This document shows positions 42,981 through 52,872 of a stretch of 64,000 bases of DNA, piece by piece. The DNA is from Pseudomonadales bacterium. Lineage in GTDB: Bacteria; Pseudomonadota; Gammaproteobacteria; Pseudomonadales; Azotimanducaceae. Position 1 is the stretch's first letter. Each line of letters begins with the position of its first letter. The notes below the pieces were generated by a model. The model was not told where the DNA came from. It worked only from the letters and a program-made list of their open reading frames with translations, and ran no database searches. A program made the translations under genes and the position numbers. Location: contig JACKNX010000002.1 in the NCBI GenBank assembly GCA_024234635.1, forward strand, positions 449,190-513,189. The letters run 5' to 3'.

Positions 42981-43649
42981 TCAGGCGGCACACGACCGAT
43001 GGTCGAGGAGCCGGGCGATCTCGGCGGCATACCGATCACGCACCGGGAGGAACTGGTCCCCCTCCTGGGCAAGCGCCGCCACTTCCCCTGACTTGATGTC
43101 ATACACCCAGCCATGCAACGTGAGATTGCCCGTGGCAAGCGCCAGCGCAACGGATGGATGGGTGCGCAGGTGCTGCAACTGCAGCTTCACGTTCTCCTTC
43201 AGCAGCAGCCACATGCGCTGCGCGTCGTCCAGATCCTTGCCAAGTTCGTTAGCAATACTGACCGCTGCACGCGCGTGGCCGAGCCACTCGCTGACGTGTT
43301 CGAGACTGGCCACTGACTCCGGGTTCATGGCGCCTTTCATGGCGCCGCACTCCGTATGACCGCACACCACGATGTGCGGAACCTTCAGTACCGACACTGC
43401 AAATTCGATGGAGGCCGTGATACCGCCGGTCTGCTTGGAGTGAGGGGGGACGATATTGCCGGCGTTACGGCATACGAAAAGCTCGCCGGGTTCCGTCTGC
43501 GTAATCATCGCCGTTTCGATACGGGAGTCCGAACAGGTGATGAACAGCGCCTCGGGCGCCTGGCCAAGCGCAAGTTTCTCGAACAGCGGACGCTTCTCCG
43601 GGAACACGGTTTCCTGGAAACGGACAACACCACTCGCAAAGTGAGGCAT
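42981..43649 (-). CDS. Beta-class carbonic anhydrase
   Basis: A 222-residue beta-carbonic anhydrase interconverting CO2 and bicarbonate. Zinc ligands are evident: Cys in ITCSDSR (with the Asp-Arg dyad) and His/Cys in GHTECGAM. No signal peptide is seen with ATG 43649, which has AGGAGAT upstream; the longer open frame to 43835 is rejected. It is the first gene of a leftward operon with a SulP transporter and an ArsR regulator, so it probably supplies or equilibrates bicarbonate. An AT-rich inverted repeat lies 36-67 bp upstream. Confidence 0.92.
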   Translation of the reverse strand: MPHFASGVVRFQETVFPEKRPLFEKLALGQAPEALFITCSDSRIETAMITQTEPGELFVCRNAGNIVPPHSKQTGGITASIEFAVSVLKVPHIVVCGHTECGAMKGAMNPESVASLEHVSEWLGHARAAVSIANELGKDLDDAQRMWLLLKENVKLQLQHLRTHPSVALALATGNLTLHGWVYDIKSGEVAALAQEGDQFLPVRDRYAAEIARLLDHRSCAA

Positions 43650-43684
43650 GAGGATCTCCTGTTTTTGATCATTTCGCTGCGCAA

Positions 43685-43716
43685 GTATATATCTGCATAT
43701 CTTTGAATGTATATAC
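43685..43716 (-). promoter_or_regulatory. AT-rich inverted repeat upstream of carbonic anhydrase operon
   Basis: GTATATA (43685-43691) and TATATAC (43710-43716) form a perfect inverted repeat with an 18-base centre in an otherwise GC-rich region. On the minus strand TATACT lies inside it and could be a -10 element. ArsR-family operators are AT-rich inverted repeats of this kind, so it is a good candidate for the site of the operon's own ArsR protein. Confidence 0.5.
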
Positions 43717-43754
43717 CTAGAGTTTTTTTGTGTGAAACAGGTTGTACTACTCAG

Positions 43755-43950
43755 CCGCAGTTGAAATGGCAAACTGCCGGACCAGCCAGGGATGACTGGC
43801 CACCCGATGCAGCGAAAGCGCTGATTGGGGTACAAGGCGACGAAGCCGAGAACAGCCGAAAAGTTCCAGGAGGGACAATTTCAGCCTCCTCTCATGGAAC
43901 TTCAGTTCCATGCGCGACAGCGCTGGCAATCGCAACGTGGCCAGCTGTCA
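43755..43950. repeat. Second copy of the hairpin element, with part A inverted
   Basis: Bases 43893-43950 match 9429-9485 almost perfectly in the same orientation (one arm loop differs by one base, plus two substitutions near the end). The preceding part matches the 9291-9425 element only when reverse-complemented: for example TCCAGGAGGGAC at 43865-43876 is the complement of 9304-9315, and the ordered CAGCG/CGCTG and GCCAG/CTGGC hairpins recur in reverse order. Hairpins here include 43785-43789/43796-43800, 43810-43814/43819-43823 and 43893-43901/43904-43912. No gene is supported in this block. Confidence 0.7.
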
Positions 43951-44044
43951 GAGCGCGGTTGGCAGGGTGCGTGCGCGCCGTCGCCTGGCGACGCGGAACG
44001 CCGGTGAAGTCCTTTGCGTCATTGCACCTGCAGGCCACCGGAAC

Positions 44045-44065
44045 GGGAAAGGGAACGGGAACGGG
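44045..44065 (+). other. Canonical G-quadruplex motif
   Basis: Four GGG tracts (44045-44047, 44051-44053, 44057-44059, 44063-44065) are separated by three-base loops AAA, AAC and AAC, meeting the G3N1-7 rule for an intramolecular quadruplex on the + strand. It lies between the hairpin element and the 114-bp tandem duplication, in non-coding DNA. Confidence 0.6.
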
Positions 44066-44128
44066 CCAATGAGCCGTGTCCGTCATTCCGACGCGCCCGG
44101 CGGCACCGCGCGGACTTTGTCCCTGCTC

Positions 44129-44368
44129 TTCGCCCTGCGGAGAGCTCCTTGCGGCACGCCACCCCGCTCGATCGGCGTCCCCGATACCGCAGCGCCTTCC
44201 CTCTCGCACATTGCGGCACGCCGCAATGTGCTGCCGTCACCATTCGCCCTGCGGAGAGCTCCTTGCGGCACGCCACCCCGCTCGATCGGCGTCCCCGATA
44301 CCGCAGCGCCTTCCCTCTCGCACATTGCGGCACGCCGCAATGTGCTGCCGTCACCATTCGCCCTGCGG
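44129..44368. repeat. Perfect 114-bp tandem duplication plus 12-base third copy
   Basis: Units 44129-44242 and 44243-44356 are identical over 114 bp, and a third unit begins at 44357 for 12 bases. Each unit contains an 11-bp stem hairpin (CACATTGCGGC/GCCGCAATGTG, two-base loop). The unit length is a multiple of three, so frames stay open through it, but the amino acid content is that of shifted GC-rich DNA and no gene is proposed. It lies just downstream of the CoA-transferase gene. Confidence 0.85.
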
Positions 44369-44376
44369 GCGAATGG
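44354..44376 (-). terminator. Stem-loop after the CoA-transferase gene
   Basis: A perfect 10-bp stem CCATTCGCCC/GGGCGAATGG (44354-44363 with 44367-44376, three-base loop) begins five bases beyond the CoA-transferase stop on the minus strand. No T run follows. It overlaps the edge of the 114-bp tandem repeat, whose unit starts inside the stem. Confidence 0.45.
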
Positions 44377-44381
44377 TGGAA

Positions 44382-46805
44382 CTACACAACAATCCCGGCT
44401 TCGTAGGCGGCGGCGATTTCATCGTCGCTCAACTGCAACACGTCGCTCAGCACTTCGTAGCTGTGTTCGCCGAGACACGGCGCCGGGCGACGCGGACCAC
44501 TGTCGTATCCGGCGATACGAAACTGGTGGCCGGCATAGGGAATGTGCCCCATCTCCGTGTGATCGAGATAGTGATAGAAACCCCGATGCGCGTACTGCGG
44601 ATCGGCCAGCAGATCGCTGCTGCGCTGGACCACACCCGCCGGCACACCAACCGCCTGCAGCGCGCGCATCACCTCGTCGGGCTTGCGCAGCCTGGTCCAT
44701 TCGGCGATCTCCGCATCGAGCGAATCGTGCCGCGCCTGTCGCCCGGCCACCGTGGCAAGGCTGGTATCTGCCAGCCAGTCTTCCCGGCCAAGTACCCGGC
44801 ACAGCGCCTGCCACTGATCGTCGGTCAGCACCGAGATGGCACACCACAGATCATCGCCGCAGCAGGGATAGACACCTTCCGGCGCCGTGAAGCGGGACCG
44901 ATTGCCATTGCGACGCGCGGCAAACCCGTTGATCTGCAGATCCAGCAGTTCCGGAGCCAGGAAATGCAATGCCGTTTCAATCTGCGCCACGTCGATGAAA
45001 CAGCCCTCACCGGTGCGACGCCGGTGATCCAGCGCCGCGGCAAGCAGCGCGGACACGAACCGCGGCGCGATGGTGTCTGTATAGGCAACCCAGGGTCCGT
45101 TGGGCGGGCGGTCCGGATATCCCGTAACTTCGTAGAACCCGGCAATGGACGCCGCGTGGTAACCGTACCCCGCCATCGCGCTCGCCGGTCCGGTCTGCCC
45201 CATCAGGCAGGTACTGACCATGATGATGCCGGGATTCAGCCTGGAGACTTCCTCATAACCCAGTCCCATGCGCTCGATGGCGCCCGGGGCAAAGCTCTCC
45301 ACGAACACATCGGACTGCACAATCAGCCGCTTCGCCGTTTCTATGGCTGCGCGAGACTTCAGGTTGAGCGCGATGCTCAGCTTCGACGTATTGAAATCGC
45401 CGAAAAATTGCGATCTGTTCCAGCCCCGCTCATCGTCCTTGAACGGTCCATTCCCGCGCAGCACGTCCGGGCGGTTTTCCGACTCCACCCGCACCACGGT
45501 AGCACCGTGATCCGCCAGGAACTTTGTCGTGATGGGGCCCACGCCCACCCAGGCAAAATCGGTAACCCGCAGCCCTTCAAAGGGTAACGAGGTGGCGACA
45601 TTCGTTGCCTCGCTGACCGAACCACGACGCGCCGCAACGGCCAGTTCCGCGCGAATTTCCGCGCCATGCGCATCCAGCGGGGGGGCGGCGCGCACGATCT
45701 GTAACGGGCTCGTCGTGGGTTTCGCCCACACGCCTGGAAAACGCACGTCCGCGCGCCCGGCCAACGGTTGCGGCCGCCAGTAGCCGCGCACGTGCAGCTG
45801 TTCCACCGCCAGCAGTTCCTGCAAGGTGTTGACGGGCGCCAGCGAAATTCGATTCGCCAGCCCGTATTCGTACCAGTGTGCCCGAGGATGGCGAATCAGC
45901 AGCGCGCGCAGGAGCGCGACCCCCTCCGCCATGTTGAGCGGCTTATGATCGGGGTTCAGGGTATTGAGATCGTATTCGGCCCAGTCCACGTCCCGCAGCC
46001 AGGCTTCGCCGACACCTTCCTCGATCATGCGTTCGCTGAGTGCACTGAGCACCTTGCCGTGCGGCACCGCCACCAGATGGCCATCCGCTACCGCGTGCAG
46101 GATCTCCAGGCGCCGGGTATCGGAACCCCGCTCGAAATCAAAACCCTGTATGGCATAGGCATCCATGGCGTTGAGCATGGTCCACGTCATCGCGCACTGC
46201 GCCGAGACATCCACGAACTGCGCGCCGGCCCCCCGTAACATGCGCGCGTGCGCGACCATCGCCGCGACAAAGGCTTCCGCGCCGGCGTGCCGCCACACCT
46301 GTGGCACGCTCAGCCGTACCGGCGGCCGGTCCGGCGGTCCCTGCAGCGCCACGGGGCCACCCATCGCGGCAATCACCAGATCGGACGCCGCCAGCTCCGC
46401 ATGCGGGCCATCGTCGCCGAATGCCGTCAGTCGAACGAAGACGATGCGCGGATTGAGCTCCCGGGCACGTTCAAAGGTAATGCCATACGGTGCCAGCGGA
46501 CTCGGCCGGGCAACTTCGAACAGGAAGTCGGCACGGCGCACGAGGTCTTCCAGCGTCGCCCTGTCCCGCAGATCCGCAGGGTCCAGCATGATGGACCGTT
46601 TGTTGCGATTGAACGCCACGAACGGCAGGCTGATCGCCTCCCCTTCGGGGTCCCGCGCCAGCGGTTGCTCGCGTCGGGCGGTACTGCCACCGGGCGGCTC
46701 AACCCGAATGACATCGGCCCCCAGATCGCCCATGAGCATGGGACCAATCTGGGCGCGGTCGTCAGTGAAATCCAGAACAATGTACGGCGATAGCATGCCT
46801 GCCAT
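44382..46805 (-). CDS. Double-domain family III CoA-transferase (CaiB/BaiF), first domain degenerate
   Basis: An 807-residue fusion of two CaiB/BaiF domains (about 1-385 and 405-807), each starting with the LxFT-x-GP-x-GDLGADVIRVEP-type segment. In domain 2 the catalytic aspartate that forms the acyl anhydride is visible (AYTDTIAPR, Asp577), followed by HRRRTGEGCFIDVAQIE. In domain 1 the equivalent stretch reads RLSVPQVWRHAG and has no aspartate, so it is probably structural. ATG 46805 is chosen; the upstream 57 codons look non-coding. Family members transfer CoA between acids or act as racemase-type isomerases; the substrate is unknown but fits the CoA-thioester theme of the window. Confidence 0.88.
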   Translation of the reverse strand: MAGMLSPYIVLDFTDDRAQIGPMLMGDLGADVIRVEPPGGSTARREQPLARDPEGEAISLPFVAFNRNKRSIMLDPADLRDRATLEDLVRRADFLFEVARPSPLAPYGITFERARELNPRIVFVRLTAFGDDGPHAELAASDLVIAAMGGPVALQGPPDRPPVRLSVPQVWRHAGAEAFVAAMVAHARMLRGAGAQFVDVSAQCAMTWTMLNAMDAYAIQGFDFERGSDTRRLEILHAVADGHLVAVPHGKVLSALSERMIEEGVGEAWLRDVDWAEYDLNTLNPDHKPLNMAEGVALLRALLIRHPRAHWYEYGLANRISLAPVNTLQELLAVEQLHVRGYWRPQPLAGRADVRFPGVWAKPTTSPLQIVRAAPPLDAHGAEIRAELAVAARRGSVSEATNVATSLPFEGLRVTDFAWVGVGPITTKFLADHGATVVRVESENRPDVLRGNGPFKDDERGWNRSQFFGDFNTSKLSIALNLKSRAAIETAKRLIVQSDVFVESFAPGAIERMGLGYEEVSRLNPGIIMVSTCLMGQTGPASAMAGYGYHAASIAGFYEVTGYPDRPPNGPWVAYTDTIAPRFVSALLAAALDHRRRTGEGCFIDVAQIETALHFLAPELLDLQINGFAARRNGNRSRFTAPEGVYPCCGDDLWCAISVLTDDQWQALCRVLGREDWLADTSLATVAGRQARHDSLDAEIAEWTRLRKPDEVMRALQAVGVPAGVVQRSSDLLADPQYAHRGFYHYLDHTEMGHIPYAGHQFRIAGYDSGPRRPAPCLGEHSYEVLSDVLQLSDDEIAAAYEAGIVV

Positions 46806-47072
46806 GGTGGCGTTGATCTCCAGTCGGGGCCGCGGGCACCCCTGGTGAGGGCACGCACGGCAGTCATTGCAACAGACGACCGGAACAAAGGACCGCTCGA
46901 AACCAGGAAGCGGCGCCAACCCGATTTCCCCCCATTCCCGGCAGGCGACTGTAGGGGAGAGAGTCCCGGCCGACAATCACCCGCTCCACCGGAGGCGGCC
47001 ATTGCCGCGGCAGCCGCCACAGCGGGCAGGTGAATGATTTATCATGCGCGCTTCGCCTTTTTCGTGGAAACC

Positions 47073-48446
<1,374 letters not shown>

Positions 48447-48447
48447 C

Positions 48448-48510
48448 ATGAACAAGAAGGAGCATCACAGCCGCGACACCCGGCAACGGTGGGATTGGCG
48501 CCACTCATGA
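48448..48510 (+). CDS. Possible 20-codon leader ORF overlapping the ABC exporter start
   Basis: Two bases after the asnS stop, an ATG opens a 20-residue, strongly basic and histidine-bearing ORF (MNKKEHHSRDTRQRWDWRHS) whose stop overlaps the ABC gene ATG as ATGA. This could couple translation from asnS to the exporter, since the exporter start itself lacks a good ribosome binding site. No homologues are known to me; it may be chance. Confidence 0.3.
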   Translation: MNKKEHHSRDTRQRWDWRHS

Positions 48511-50270
48511 AATTTCTGCACACGCTTGCGCGCATCAGGCCGTTTGCCGCGCCCTATCGATGGTCGCTGGCCGGCGGCGTGGTGGCGTTCGGCATCTCGC
48601 GCGTGCTGGAAGCCATGGTTCCCCTGTGCATGGCCATGGGCATCGACCGCCTGGCGGCTGGCAACCACGACATCACCCTGCCCGTGGTCGGCATCTTTCT
48701 GGCGGTAACCTGTCGCTATGTGGTGGTAACGTTTGCCCGCTATTCGGTGCGACGTGTTGGTCAGTACGTCGCCTATGACCTTCGTCGCGCGCTTTATGAA
48801 AGCCTGCAGCGGCAGGGCATTCGCTTCTTCAACCGGCACACCATCGGCGACATGATGACGCGCGCGGTGGCGGATATCGGCCTCATCCAGCGCTTCATCG
48901 CCATGGGCACGATCCTGTTCGTGATCCTGATATACGCCACGCTCGTCGGTTTCAGCTTCATGCTCTACCTGTCGCCGGAGCTGACCGTATTGCTGATCCC
49001 GCCCCTGCCCTTCGTCTTCCTGTACGCGCAGCGTTCCGCGCGCGCCATGGGCGCAACCTCCGAAGCCGTGCAGGAACGCCTGTCGGACCTCGGCACGCAC
49101 GTACAGGAAAATCTCAGCGGCATCCGCACCATCCAGGCGATGGCCCAGGAAGAGAACGAAGTGCGCCGCTTTTCCGCAACCAATCAGGCGTACGCCGATG
49201 CGTTCTATGACCAGGCGCGGGTGAATTCCCTGATGACGGCCTGGATGCCCACGCTGGCGGCCATCTGCACCATCACCATTCTCGGGTACGGCGGGCACCT
49301 GGTGATGACCGGGCGGATGCAGGTTGGCTCGTTCGTCGCTTTCTTCTTCTACGTGAACATGATCGTGCAGCCGTTCCGCGTGGCCGGTTTCATTGTCAAC
49401 TTGTTCCAGCGTGCGGGTGTGGCGGTACAGCGGCTGCAGGAAGTACTGGACCTGAAACCGGAGATACCGGATCTCGCCGCGGACCAGCCATTGCCCGCAA
49501 TCCGCGGCGATATCCGGCTGGAGCACTTGCGTTTCCGCTACGCGGACAACCGGCCCTGGGTGCTCGATGACGTGTCACTGCACGTGCGGACCGGCGAAAC
49601 CATTGCCATCATGGGCAAGGTCGGCAGCGGCAAGACCACCCTGCTCCGCCAGTTGGCCCGCCTGACGGATCCGCCACCCGGCACCGTGTTCATCGACAAC
49701 CACGACATCCGCGATTTCCCGTTGGCCAAGCTGCGGGCGGAAGTGACCCTGGTGCCACAGGACCCTTTCCTGTTCGGCGAATCGCTCAGGGACAATCTGA
49801 CCTATGACGACCCTACGCGCGCTGTGGACGCCATCTGGGGCGCCGCGCACGCGGCGGATCTGGCCGATACCATCCGCGCCTTTCCGGATGGCCTTGGCAC
49901 GCTGGTCGGCGAACGCGGCGTAACCCTTTCCGGGGGGCAGAAACAGCGCGCCACGCTGGCTCGCGGACTCATCCGTCAGAGCCCCGTACTGATCCTCGAC
50001 GACTGCTTCTCCAGCGTGGATACGGAAACGGAAGAACATATCCTGGAATCGTTGACCCGCCTGCGCGGCGGCATGACGACACTGCTGGTTTCGCACCGGG
50101 TGTCCACCGCGCGGCACGCTGACCGCATCGTGGTGCTGGATGAAGGCCGGATCGCTGAAGTCGGTACGCACGCGGAACTGATGCGCGCTGGTGGCTGGTA
50201 TGCGGAACTGGAACGCATTCAGCGGGAAGGCGCGGACGCGGACGACTACTCGAGCCTGGTGGCGTCATGA
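48507..50270 (+). CDS. ABC exporter half-transporter, degenerate-site subunit (MdlA-like)
   Basis: A 587-residue type IV ABC exporter subunit: six membrane helices (about 1-310) fused to an ATPase domain. Walker A GKVGSGKTT is near residue 368, the signature LSGGQKQR near 473, and Walker B LILDDCFS near 494, in which the catalytic glutamate is aspartate. This marks the non-consensus half of a heterodimeric exporter, as in MdlA. It overlaps the partner gene by ATGA. Start is ATG 48507; an in-frame GTG at 48489 is an alternative. Likely exports a lipid, peptide or drug. Confidence 0.92.
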   Translation: MKFLHTLARIRPFAAPYRWSLAGGVVAFGISRVLEAMVPLCMAMGIDRLAAGNHDITLPVVGIFLAVTCRYVVVTFARYSVRRVGQYVAYDLRRALYESLQRQGIRFFNRHTIGDMMTRAVADIGLIQRFIAMGTILFVILIYATLVGFSFMLYLSPELTVLLIPPLPFVFLYAQRSARAMGATSEAVQERLSDLGTHVQENLSGIRTIQAMAQEENEVRRFSATNQAYADAFYDQARVNSLMTAWMPTLAAICTITILGYGGHLVMTGRMQVGSFVAFFFYVNMIVQPFRVAGFIVNLFQRAGVAVQRLQEVLDLKPEIPDLAADQPLPAIRGDIRLEHLRFRYADNRPWVLDDVSLHVRTGETIAIMGKVGSGKTTLLRQLARLTDPPPGTVFIDNHDIRDFPLAKLRAEVTLVPQDPFLFGESLRDNLTYDDPTRAVDAIWGAAHAADLADTIRAFPDGLGTLVGERGVTLSGGQKQRATLARGLIRQSPVLILDDCFSSVDTETEEHILESLTRLRGGMTTLLVSHRVSTARHADRIVVLDEGRIAEVGTHAELMRAGGWYAELERIQREGADADDYSSLVAS

Positions 50271-52141
50271 GTGCCGTCGCGCCCCAGGCGCCGCAAAAAC
50301 GCGACTACGCGGCCTTCGACGCCGAACTCTCCGGCGCCGCGCTCAATTTCACGCTGCTCCGCCGCCTGATGCGCTGGATGCGCCCGTACCGTGCAACGTT
50401 CGCCGTCTCCGCGGTGCTCATCCTCATCATGTCGGCATTGCAGGTACTGATGCCCATCATCATCTCGCTGGTGGTGATCGACGGCATCATTCGCGGGGAA
50501 GCCAGCGAACGACCGGATTTCGGCATGCACGCCCTGAACGACTGGTTGACCGCCAGTACCGGTCTGCCGCCGCTGGTATCAGCCTGCGTGCTCTATGCCG
50601 TTCTGCAGGCAGGCTGGGCGTTGAGCGGGCACTGGCATCGCATGACGCTCATCGACTCCGTGATCAGGGGGTTGCGCGATCTGCGGCGGGATCTGTTTGC
50701 GCACCTGGAGACACGCCCCTTCTCCTTCTACGACCGGGTAGCCGTCGGCCGGGTGATGACACGGGTTACCAACGACGTGGAAGCGCTGTACGAACTGCTG
50801 CGCGGCGTCGGTTCGCTGATCGGTGAATTCGTGCCCTTTTTTGTTGCCCTGACGGTGATGCTTGCCATGAGCGTGCCTCTGACGCTGATGCTGTTGCTGG
50901 CGTTACCGGTGATGGGCGTGGTGACGTGGATATTCCGTCGCGCCACCAGTCAGCTGTTCCGCCTGGTGCGCATGACGCTCTCGGCGCTCAACCAGAACAT
51001 GCACGAAAACCTGGCTGGCATGCAGGTTGTGCAACTGTCCGTACGGGAAGACTACAACCTGGCCCGATACGATCGCATCAACGCCGAGAACCGGGACCAC
51101 GAACTACGCTCCGCGCGCGTGGAAACCCTGTACGGAGCCTTCACCGACAGCATGGCGCATCTCGCCATCGGCGTTGTCATCTGGTACGGCGGCGGGCAGG
51201 CCATCCAGTCGAGCATGACCCTGGGCGAGGTGGTGCTGTTCACCCAGTTCATCAACATGCTGTTCAACCCCATTGTGGTGCTGGGCGAACAGACCAACAT
51301 CCTGTTCCGCGCCATGGCCAGTGGTGAACGCATCTTCCAGGCGCTCGACTGGGACGAGAAGATCCACGAACCGGAAACGCCAGTCAGCCTCCCGCCGCGG
51401 CTGCGCGGCGCCATCGAGTTCCGCGACGTGCGCTTCCGCTACGACGAGATCCCGGTACTCAAAGGCGTGTCGCTGAACGTGTCACCCGGCGAGAAGCTTG
51501 CCATCGTCGGCCCCACGGGCTCAGGCAAAAGCACGCTCATCCGTTTGCTGTCGCGTTTCTACGATTTCCCGGACGGCATGATCTTCCTGGACGGGATCGA
51601 CCTGAATCACATCCACACCCGGGACCTGCGCCGGCGCATCGGCGTGGTGCTACAGGACTTCCACATCTTTTCCGGCACCATCTACGACAACATCGCACTC
51701 GGCGATGGCGGCATCACGCGCGAACGGGCGGAACAGGCGGCGCGCACGGTCAATGCGCATGGTTTCATCTCGGCACTGCCCGATGGCTACGATACGCAGC
51801 TCTCGGAACGGGGCCAGAACCTGTCCCAGGGACAGCGACAACTGCTGGCATTCGCACGCGTACTGGCTGCGGACCCCGAGATTCTCATCCTGGATGAAGC
51901 CACCGCCAGCATCGACACAGCGACGGAGCTGCTGATTCAGGATGCGCTGCGCAAGCTGACGGCGGGACGTACGTCCATCCTGATCGCCCACCGCCTGCAG
52001 ACCATTCAGGAAGCCAGTCGCATCCTGGTGCTGGAGAGCGGTGAGGTGAAGGAACTCGGAACACACGAGGAACTGCTCGCGGCGGGTGGGTTGTACGCCA
52101 CGTTGTACCAACTGCAGTTTCAGGAGACCGCTACCGACTGA
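50267..52141 (+). CDS. ABC exporter half-transporter, catalytic subunit (MdlB-like)
   Basis: A 624-residue partner of the preceding exporter subunit. The membrane domain spans about 30-350; Walker A GPTGSGKSTL is near residue 414, the signature reads LSQGQRQL near 517, and Walker B is the canonical LILDEATASID near 538, followed by the switch histidine in IAHRLQT. Together the pair has one consensus and one degenerate ATP site, the MdlAB/TM287-288 arrangement. Translation is coupled to the first subunit (ATGA at 50267-50270). A 130-bp convergent gap with a terminator separates it from the RRM gene. Confidence 0.93.
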   Translation: MSAVAPQAPQKRDYAAFDAELSGAALNFTLLRRLMRWMRPYRATFAVSAVLILIMSALQVLMPIIISLVVIDGIIRGEASERPDFGMHALNDWLTASTGLPPLVSACVLYAVLQAGWALSGHWHRMTLIDSVIRGLRDLRRDLFAHLETRPFSFYDRVAVGRVMTRVTNDVEALYELLRGVGSLIGEFVPFFVALTVMLAMSVPLTLMLLLALPVMGVVTWIFRRATSQLFRLVRMTLSALNQNMHENLAGMQVVQLSVREDYNLARYDRINAENRDHELRSARVETLYGAFTDSMAHLAIGVVIWYGGGQAIQSSMTLGEVVLFTQFINMLFNPIVVLGEQTNILFRAMASGERIFQALDWDEKIHEPETPVSLPPRLRGAIEFRDVRFRYDEIPVLKGVSLNVSPGEKLAIVGPTGSGKSTLIRLLSRFYDFPDGMIFLDGIDLNHIHTRDLRRRIGVVLQDFHIFSGTIYDNIALGDGGITRERAEQAARTVNAHGFISALPDGYDTQLSERGQNLSQGQRQLLAFARVLAADPEILILDEATASIDTATELLIQDALRKLTAGRTSILIAHRLQTIQEASRILVLESGEVKELGTHEELLAAGGLYATLYQLQFQETATD

Positions 52142-52224
52142 GGCGCCGACCGCGACTTCGGACGGGCGATGTCCTGCGCCCCACACCATGGGGTCGCGGC
52201 CACCGCAGAAATGCCGCTACGCAG

Positions 52225-52251
52225 ATAAAACAGGCGCCGAAGCGGCGCCTG
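52225..52251 (-). terminator. Rho-independent terminator of the RRM protein gene
   Basis: A perfect 9-bp stem CAGGCGCCG/CGGCGCCTG (52231-52239 with 52243-52251) is followed on the minus strand by TTTTATC (52230-52224). It lies 20 bp after the RRM gene stop and is a good intrinsic terminator for it; it may also end the ABC operon from the other side. Confidence 0.75.
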
Positions 52252-52271
52252 TCCTGCATGTCAGCAGCGGT

Positions 52272-52655
52272 TCAGAACCGGCCGCCTCCATGGTCGCCAC
52301 GGTCGCCGCGGTCCCCACGATCGCCACGGTCACGGTAGCCACCGCCACCGCCGCCGTAACCACCGCCACCGCCACCGCCGTAGCCGCCACCACCACCGCC
52401 GCCACCACGACGCGGCGGACGTTCGTTGGCTTCGTTTACGCGCAAGGCACGGTTCTGCACCTGCGTGCCATTCAGCTCGCTGATCGCCCGTTCACCGTCG
52501 CCCTGCGACATCTCCACGAAACCGAAGCCCCGCGACTTGTTGGTTTCCCGGTCCAGAATGACCCGGGCGGATTGAACCTGTCCAAAGCGCGCGAACAGGT
52601 CATTCAATTCCTGGTCGCTGAATCGCCACGGCAGATTGCCTACATAGATTTTCAT
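52272..52655 (-). CDS. Glycine-rich RRM RNA-binding protein
   Basis: A 127-residue protein with one RNA recognition motif (1-80): RNP2 is KIYVGNLPW at the N-terminus and RNP1 is KSRGFGFVEM (about 44-53). The C-terminus is a Gly/Tyr/Arg/Asp-rich tail of about 45 residues with GGG-Y-GGG and RGDRGD repeats, like cyanobacterial and proteobacterial Rbp cold-associated proteins. Such proteins bind single-stranded RNA and may act as RNA chaperones. It is monocistronic, with its own promoter-like sequence and a strong terminator. Confidence 0.92.
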   Translation of the reverse strand: MKIYVGNLPWRFSDQELNDLFARFGQVQSARVILDRETNKSRGFGFVEMSQGDGERAISELNGTQVQNRALRVNEANERPPRRGGGGGGGGYGGGGGGGYGGGGGGYRDRGDRGDRGDRGDHGGGRF

Positions 52656-52795
52656 GCGATCAACTCTCCTCGCATCAGTCGAACTCGAAAACCGCGCTTG
52701 TCCTGCAGATCAATCGCAGCGCGGCGCAAACCCAACGATTGCCGACTAACACGTAGAAACTTCGATCACGAGGAAATCGGGCGGAACCGAAGCAA

Positions 52796-52826
52796 ATTAT
52801 AAACACTCGTTAGCGGGTAACTTCAA
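52796..52826 (-). promoter_or_regulatory. Candidate promoter of the RRM gene
   Basis: On the minus strand a perfect TATAAT (52801-52796) lies 140 bp upstream of the ATG, with TTGAAG (52826-52821) 19 bases before it. Spacing is long, but the -10 is ideal. A long leader would fit post-transcriptional cold control. A GGGTAA/TTACCC inverted repeat overlaps the -35 region. Confidence 0.4.
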
Positions 52827-52872
52827 GTTTACCCACGCTTGTCAAGTGCTTATTTTCGATCTGCGGCGGCGC

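Noticed and set aside
44129..44368. CRISPR-like array
   Set aside because: The units are contiguous with no spacers, are 114 bp long, and there are no cas genes.
43910..44890. Open frame through the 114-bp tandem repeat encoding a repeated 38-residue unit
   Set aside because: The frame is open only because the unit length is a multiple of three; it runs antisense into the CoA-transferase and has no start signal or domain.
52275..52430. Simple repeat in the RRM gene taken as a separate tandem repeat
   Set aside because: It is the codon repetition of the glycine-rich tail, usual in this protein family.
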